Shown here: piece by piece, positions 57,548-64,000 of the stretch
Layout of the letters: each line of letters begins with the position of its first letter
Numbering within the stretch: position 1 is the stretch's first letter
DNA from: Tubulanus polymorphus
Taxonomy: Eukaryota > Nemertea > Palaeonemertea > Tubulaniformes > Tubulanidae
Direction: 5' to 3'
DNA: 64,000 nt
Assembly (NCBI RefSeq): GCF_964204645.1
Contig: NC_134033.1
Coordinates: forward strand, 9,894,231-9,958,230
Made by a program: the position numbers and the translations under genes
Notes under the pieces: generated by a model
The model's input: only the letters and a program-made list of their open reading frames with translations
Told to the model about the DNA's origin: nothing
Database searches by the model: none

Positions 57548-57765
57548 TTCAAGTGGCTAAAAGGACACTATTGTGGTGGCCCACCCCATCGAATCTCATC
57601 AAATGAAAGCCTTGACTATTTACTCCAAAATAAGATGAACTTGTAATGCATGGAAATAAACAGTAAATGAGCTATTTGGTATCGTGATGATCATGGATTT
57701 TCCTTGGAATTTTCTGAGGAATAATTGGCACTACATTGTGAAATTCCTGAGTGCTAATGGGTTAA
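57548..57765 (+). repeat. TTAA MITE copy, left end truncated
   Basis: Matches 63380-63539: CTAAAAGGACAC, GGTGGCCCACC, ATGAAAGCCTTGA, TTTTCTGAGGAATAATTG, then GAGTGCTAATGGG and TTAA (57762-57765). Confidence 0.75.
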
Positions 57766-58779
57766 ACAGCCTATGTGTGTTATGATTTTGCCTATATTAT
57801 TTGGATTTTATTATTTGATTTGCATAATTTCAGTTTGTCAGAACGACACTGCACAAGGTTTCTGCTTGTCTGTACTCAAGCTTGTTTCCTCGGAACTGCT
57901 TTGAAAACGTTATTCCAACAGCATAATCATATTTCTGCTTATATCCCCTGTACCAGATGCAATCGTCGACCAGATGTCATGTGTATATTGAAGAATTATT
58001 TTTAGATCGCACAATTGAAAAAAGTTGAACTCAGAATAATTCAATTTTCCACCTATCGCCATAGAAACGGTTTATCTTATTTGAGGTGGTTTTGTGCTTA
58101 ATAGAATAACGGTTTTGCATTTGTAAGTAAGTGTAGGTGAGGCAAAATTGTTTTTAATGGTTTACCTTTGTTAGCGATAATGAAGTTGGCATTGAGCCAA
58201 TGATGTTAAATTGCAGTACATTTTTATGGAATTTCGCTTTAGCAAAGTCCATTTTGCTATTGCATATGAAACTTTCTTCCTTAAGTACAAAATAACTTCC
58301 GCATAAAGCTGAGTTTCAAAACCTTCAATTCACTCATAAACTCTCTAACCCTGTTGAATTTCATTAGAATTTGTTGCTTATTTATCAATTGATTTATTTA
58401 TTTGTTGTTGAAACTACATTTTGTTTCAGAAGAATACATGCGCTGTCACTTATATTCATGCTTCACACACATGCTCATCTCAGACTTGGTGCTATGAGGT
58501 GTTTGATCTGTGCATGTAATGAAAAGCGTGCCTCGAGTGTGGCCTAGTTAAAGTCTTGGGCTGTCAGAGCAGTGAATAGCAGTGAATTGAAAAAATGGTT
58601 TATGGCTGTGAAAAGCAGTATTTGGGGAAGTTGGCAGTGAATCTTGGATATTGTTCAATTTACAAAAATAGATGTCTCTCATTATGAGAATATTTATTTA
58701 CTGAGAAGCGTAAAAAGTTTATAGCTGAATTGGTGTAAACGTCTTCTTTATTTAAGAGGCTATACAAATTAAAAAACCT
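57766..58779. other. ABCC intron
   Basis: Nothing recognised. A plus frame at 57775-58005 has no domain. Confidence 0.4.
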
Positions 58780-58985
58780 AACCTATTGCCTTTCCTTATG
58801 TGGACCATAATATCCAAAAAACTTTTGAAAACCATAAATAAATTGCAAAAGAAAGCTATCCAAGCTTTAGATGGTGCCAAATTTAATACACCTACATCTC
58901 TCATTTTCCAGAAATATAGAATACTAAAATTCGAAGCCATTATTATTAGAATTATTATTATTATCATTGTTATCATTATCATTAA
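58780..58985 (+). pseudogene. LINE 3' fragment with microsatellite tail
   Basis: Reads LLKTINKLQKKAIQALDGAK, FNTPTSLIFQKYRILKFEAI, the L-Q-K-K-A-I-R-x-I and K-I-L-K segment found near the C-terminus of many LINE RT proteins. It is followed by an (ATT)n/(ATC)n run at 58938-58984, a typical LINE 3' tail. Confidence 0.5.
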
Positions 58986-59806
58986 TCCTTTTTTTCAAGG
59001 GGCCTGACGTCCCAGTGATTGCACAGCCTTTAAGGGTCTGATTAGGTCCCTATCATCAATCTACTTATTCGTTATGCATTTCATTTGTAATTATGTTTAA
59101 TTGATGATGAAATGAATTACATTAACAAATTTCACACAGTGTAGCATAATTGTTCAGCATCCAGGTCTACACCATGCTCCTGGAGAGTGTCTATTTGAGT
59201 CATTGGGGAAGACCCACTACCATGTTTATTCACGATGAATCATCATGCAGCTGTGTGTCATTACTACATATAAAGGGCTTCATGGAGATTGTGTCAATAT
59301 AAAACGGCATATCTTAAAGAATTGCTGCAGTTGGCAGTTAATTTGGCATAGCATGGGCAGCGGATGGCATTAAATTTGGGTCAGCAGTGGCACAATGAAC
59401 TCTGATCTATGCTCCACCGTTGTTAACAATAACGGCAAGCGCATATTCTAAATCTTGAAAATAAGGAGTAGGCCTAAAAACGAAATCTTGATAAATTATA
59501 AATGCTTAAACTCTTAAGAGTATATTTACTGACATTTAATTTTGATACTCCATTAAAATGCACCATCGTGTAAATTTAGGAAATTCCATATTATATAAGA
59601 TTTCTTGTTTTTTTATGTGAGCACTTGTCTCATTGGTATGTTGCCTAAATGTCAATTGAGTACTGGCTTGGGTTTGTCTTTGCGTAAGCCCAAAAAAAAT
59701 GTTTGCGACTAACTCTGTCAAAAGGGTAGTGCCGAACGAAAATATTTTAAAATTCAGTTCAATCTCCAATTATGGAGAGACTAGTTCAATAGTATTTTGA
59801 ATCATA
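58986..59806. other. ABCC intron
   Basis: Nothing recognised. Confidence 0.4.
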
Positions 59807-59808
59807 TA

Positions 59809-60585
59809 CAGGGTGTCTCAAAAAATGTGTTACCATAGCTTAAAGATTAATTATACATTAACTATAATTGAAATAAGATTTTTTGGGGGGTAGGGTGGTA
59901 GACCTGGATGTTTTTACTCGAGGATGGAACGTTTAAATGAAAGAATAGCATGGATGAGAATACCATGTTTTTGAATGGTCCTTAAAATGGAGTCAAACCA
60001 ATACTAGAAATAAGGATTATTGCATTATATACGCTTATTGATAAATGTTCCGCTTTCACTTAATTTGAGACCAGACAATTAAATCAACGGAAGCAGATTT
60101 CTACTTGATAAAATTGTTGGTACTCATGACTAATTAAGGCTCTCCTGGACTTGTTCAATATCATTTCTATTTTACCAATGCACAGTTAAGATTAATGTTG
60201 AATTTTGATACATCAGATTCAGTATTTCTCAAAATCTGTGACTTTCTGCACATTAAGTCCTTGATTCCTTCTGATGGTCTATTGAATTACTAAGTCTTTA
60301 CATTTCCCGATAGGAAAAAACATCACAAGGAGTGAAATTTTAAATCAATTTTCCAACAGGCAGGTGGTCATTTAACAATAGACATACACAATGGAACAAT
60401 CCGCAAATTTGGTTCGACAGCATTTTAATGTTGATTCATAAACCTGCTAGTGCTCAGCCATGCATGACTTATTCATTCTCAAGTAAACATCTAGGTCTAC
60501 CAACTTTACCCCCAAAAAATAATTTCAAACAGGTTATGAATTAGTAACCTTAAGGTAAAGGTTACATATTTTCTGAGACTCCCTG
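59809..60585. mobile_element. mariner-type MITE (CAGGGTGTCTCA termini)
   Basis: Ends CAGGGTGTCTCAAAAAATG and the complement of CATATTTTCTGAGACTCCCTG, flanked by TA at 59807-59808 and 60586-60587. The subterminal words (GGTAGACCTGGATGTTT and AACATCTAGGTCTACC) are also inverted. No coding. CAGGGTGTC...AAAA termini with TA targets are usual for Tc1/mariner elements. Confidence 0.75.
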
Positions 60586-60604
60586 TATAAATTATTTTCA
60601 TTAT

Positions 60605-60762
60605 GGGATCATTCATTTATTACGTACGCATAAAATTTGAATTTTTCAACCCCCCTCCCCCTCTGTACGCAAAATCGGCCATTCTCTCATATACATTAAG
60701 CATTGCAGTAAGCATTTGCACTGACCCATCCCTTAATGCGTACATAATAAATGAATGACCCC
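60605..60762. mobile_element. Short MITE (GGGGTCATTCATTTATTA termini)
   Basis: Inverted ends GGGATCATTCATTTATTACG and GGGGTCATTCATTTATTATG, 158 bp. A possible 3 bp duplication TAT flanks it (60602-60604, 60763-60765). Confidence 0.65.
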
Positions 60763-60765
60763 TAT

Positions 60766-62590
60766 CCTGAACAATTTTTTTAGTTCCCAAGTAAAATTGT
60801 TTAAATATTTTTTGTTGATCATGTTACAACTAATGATTATATTTGTTATAACAAATTACTATGCCTTGATATAATGATTGTTTTTTACAAAAAAGGTTTG
60901 ATATGGCGATATTTTTTGATAGATTTTCACTAAACTTTCAATAAGCTATACAAGCATTTTCTTCATCTATGATGAGTTCGCCGTGGCTTATATCCATCGG
61001 TTTTTACCAAGCATTTGGATGTGAAGTTTCCAGATTGATTGGATAAAGCATCAGACATAGACCTAAAGGAATATCAATAGTAAAAAGCCAAAAGTTTTAG
61101 CTGATGGTGATCTTGAAGAAATTGTTATCAGAGAAAACAATCAAGGCTAAAATAATTGATAACTTGGCCATCATTTCTGCTGGGCTTGGAAATATAAGTG
61201 CCATTGTGGCAGGAGTGACTAGAATTACTCACACCATCAGTTGTTCAGTTCGACAAGTTGAATGGCTTGATCGCGTTTTAGTAATCACTAAGTGCTACCC
61301 ATCATACAAATCATACCACATAGTGGCTATGTATGTTTCAATGATAAACTTTGATAATTGATCAGATCTCCACTGAACTGGTCATGCGCCAATCAGGCCG
61401 AGTTGGTGGACGGGGGTAAAACGGAACAGCATTTACATTATATGACCACATTTCTTCATCCATATGACTAACTTGATCATTTGCTTTGGGAATTATAACT
61501 TCATTCATATCAATTATTAGATCAATGATCTAGAATGAATAATTAATTAGATCTCTTACCATCATCAATTGAAATAAACCAGTAATTTCATTGTCATGTT
61601 TATGTATCTGAATATTTATCAACACATTCATAGATAGAGGAATTTAGTTATTACTTCGTTCCCTAAGCTCTATTCATTGTCAAACAAGCGTGTATTGTGG
61701 GACACCTAGAAATACTAGCTAGATGAAGATCTTTGAGCTGCTGCCATTCATGTTAAATCTCAGACAGGTTTGCTATGGTGAAAGGATTGTGGCCCCTTTA
61801 ATGTCAGCAGTCCGCTGAGAGTATCATCCTTGGTACATTTCCCAAGAAGGATTACTATGTATTCATGTAACATTATCTATTGTTAAAAACAAGTCTTTTT
61901 AGGCCAGCGGTATGCTTAGCCTATTACTATACAAATGGAGCGAATTTAAGTGACATGGTTTCCAGAGCTAAGGCCCTTTGACTGTGCAACTGAGCATTTA
62001 TTCATACAAATCATTCATTAACCCTTTCATGGCTGACTAATTAATACCCGATAGTGCTGGAGATATTTTGAAAATTTTGAAAAATTCCATCCGAAGGGGT
62101 TGAATAAAAGCAATACCACTATAGTGCGTCTATACCGTTAGTTACTAATATTTCACTATGTTTGACAGGTGCTGCCATCTCTTTAATAGAGATAAAAACT
62201 AATTACTAATTACATGAATACACCGCAGTGCGATGTACTAGCAAAATTCATCACCGATTTATACACTGTACTGCATGGGTAAAAGCATTATCCATTCTCC
62301 AAATCCTATGCAGCTGAATTTTGAAACAGGGCCTCCTTGAAATTAATATGAGCTTTTTTTGCAAAAATCTGAACGCAAAACTATCGGTTTTAAAACAATC
62401 AGAAGAAAAAGACTCCCATGGTATCGTCAAAAAATCATCAAATCCAATTCATTTTTACTTCATTGAACAAAGAAAACATCAAGTGCAATTCAATTTTGTT
62501 TTATTTATCAAATTTTAGAAATCCAATTTAATTCTATTCCGCATTCAATCATAACGATTGATTTGAGGAATTTGTTCCTGCTAGTTTCAT
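60766..62590. other. ABCC intron
   Basis: A plus frame at 61104-61361 has no domain I recognise and no splice context. Otherwise AT-rich and featureless. Confidence 0.4.
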
Positions 62591-62720
62591 GGGGCCAGTT
62601 GCTCAAAAGTTGGTTAGAGTTAACCAGCGGATAGTTGATATGGTGACAATTGAAATTTCATTGTTAATATGGTATTTAACGACCGGTTATCTTTAACCAA
62701 CCTTTGAGCAACTGGCCCCT
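62591..62720. mobile_element. 130 bp MITE (GGGGCCAGTTGCTCAAA termini)
   Basis: GGGGCCAGTTGCTCAAA on the left and its complement on the right, continuing as GTTGGTTA with small differences. Noncoding. Confidence 0.75.
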
Positions 62721-62968
62721 GTCTGTGGTACTTATGAAAACACGATTGTAGCGTGTAAATTATAGGCATTGTCTTTGAACTTGGAGTGTATTTTGACAAA
62801 TATAATCCACAGAATACATCGCAGGAAAGCTGACACGCTGGCCATAGTGCCCCGTGGGGCTCTTGTTTCTACATTGTGTTTCGATCTACATTGTTTCTAC
62901 ATTACACAGATTTTCTGTTTCAGTTTCTTTCTTGATGTATACTAATGATGCCAATATATATTTGTTAG

Positions 62969-63145
<177 letters not shown>

Positions 63146-63324
63146 TAGATGTGAAGTAGTGCAAATCGAATGAATGAAATTGAATGTAGCCTGGTTATAT
63201 TTTTGAAGTTTTTGAAGGAAATTTTGAAGATGCTTTGATTAATTATCTTGAGTTGTAGCTTCCTACTGGTTTGCCATTTTTCATTGAAATTTGTGATGGC
63301 TATTCTATGGAAAGGGATCTTTAA

Positions 63325-63535
63325 CCCATTAGCACTCAATCCGTTCGTATCCACCCTGCCTAGTAGGTTTGGATGAATTTCAGGGGGGGCCAAAAGGACA
63401 CGATTTTGGTGGCCCACCTCATCAAATCTTACATCACATGAAAGCCTTGAATATTCGGTATCGTGATGAACTTGGATTTTGCTTTGAACTTTCTGATGAG
63501 TAATTGACTCAGTGCAATGCCTGAGTGCTAATGGG
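63325..63535. mobile_element. Complete 211 bp TTAA MITE
   Basis: TTAA at 63321-63324 and 63536-63539. Termini CCCATTAGCACTCA and its complement TGAGTGCTAATGGG are perfect over 14 bases. CCC ends with TTAA targets suggest a piggyBac-mobilised family. Partial copies are at 36791-36850 and 57548-57765. Confidence 0.85.
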
Positions 63536-63659
63536 TTAATACCTGAGATTAGGTATTTTTGATCGGCCAATTATCACACGATTGGTGGCCATCTCGGTGT
63601 CATCAGTACTCATTCATAAGTTTTTTCACATTATATTGATACCTATGCATATTTTGTTA

Positions 63660-63930
63660 CCACAATCAATTGGAAAGTTGTAACTCATATCATGTTCTAT
63701 GATTGTCTTGATTTTTAAGGTAAATGGGTTTTGCATATGGTCACCGGGGGGCGTTGAATAGTAGAAAAACATAGTGTTTCCATAGTTTGTTGGTACTGAA
63801 GCATTACTGTTATCACTACCAATTGCAAAATTGTAGCTGCTGGCATGTACTATGATTGTGGTGAGTTTCAAGGTTATTGGTTTATTGTATATGGTCACCA
63901 GGGGGCGTTGAATATTGAAATCGTTAGATT
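63660..63930. repeat. Diverged tandem pair with CTCF-like core
   Basis: Two units about 160 bp apart share CATGTTCTATGATTG/CATGTACTATGATTG, ATGGTCACC and GGGGGCGTTGAATA. The cores GGTCACCGGGGGGCG (63740) and GGTCACCAGGGGGCG (63893) resemble the CTCF consensus. Diverged relatives lie near 27025 and 53267. Confidence 0.6.
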
Positions 63931-64000
63931 GGTGAGCATTTGAAACCACTTTCCAAGTGGGCATGGTCTCCCTGACCCCTAGTTAATTAATCCAGATCAA

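Noticed and set aside
61104-61361. 85-residue plus frame in the last ABCC intron
   Set aside because: No recognised domain and no flanking splice signals; composition is plausible for chance.

Overview
The window is AT-rich animal nuclear DNA, probably from a marine invertebrate deuterostome; I cannot name the species. The evidence is short phase-consistent exons in kilobase-sized introns, GT-AG junctions, microsatellites, and a dense load of Ty3/gypsy, piggyBac, Kolobok-type, LINE, Penelope-like and MITE sequences. Nothing bacterial or viral was seen.

Host genes. One gene spans the right-hand 37 kb on the + strand. Seven exons (26666-26876, 30247-30557, 31160-31359, 31792-31918, 34843-34944, 52484-52630, 62969-63127) encode an ABCC-type transporter from the second transmembrane domain through Walker A of the second nucleotide-binding domain. 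Both ends of the gene lie outside what I can identify. A second gene, antisense in the last large ABCC intron (54040-55022), has a coiled coil, a Gln/Pro-rich tract and a BEN-like domain.

Left 26 kb. This is stacked mobile DNA: an intact 1324-residue Ty3/gypsy gag-pol (113-4087, minus); a decayed FLYWCH-type fragment; a decayed piggyBac (7.5-9.3 kb); a decayed gypsy (10.5-13.1 kb) with an 800 bp TTAA MITE inside its gag; a decayed transposase-like gene (13.9-15.0 kb); and pieces of a PIF1-like helicase (15.4-16.3 kb). From 17 to 24 kb, two 0.94 kb inverted copies of a piggyBac 3' end flank a reversed block. The 5' half of a gypsy element lies on the minus strand and its 3' half on the plus strand, and the two outer LTR edges carry the same 5 bp target duplication. 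This reads as one insertion later split by an inversion between the piggyBac arms.

ABCC introns. A hAT-like element sits directly after the splice donor of the 34.9 kb exon, and its target duplication repeats that donor. A 5.8 kb TTAA-flanked Kolobok-type element (39047-44836) carries an 11-exon THAP/DDE transposase on + and a convergent 3-exon gene on - whose product matches the cysteine-rich cytoplasmic (ballast) domain of P2X7 receptors. It shares a TTAA with a 2.2 kb MITE, which itself contains a TA-flanked insertion. The Kolobok-type element carrying a P2X7-ballast gene is the most unusual system here.
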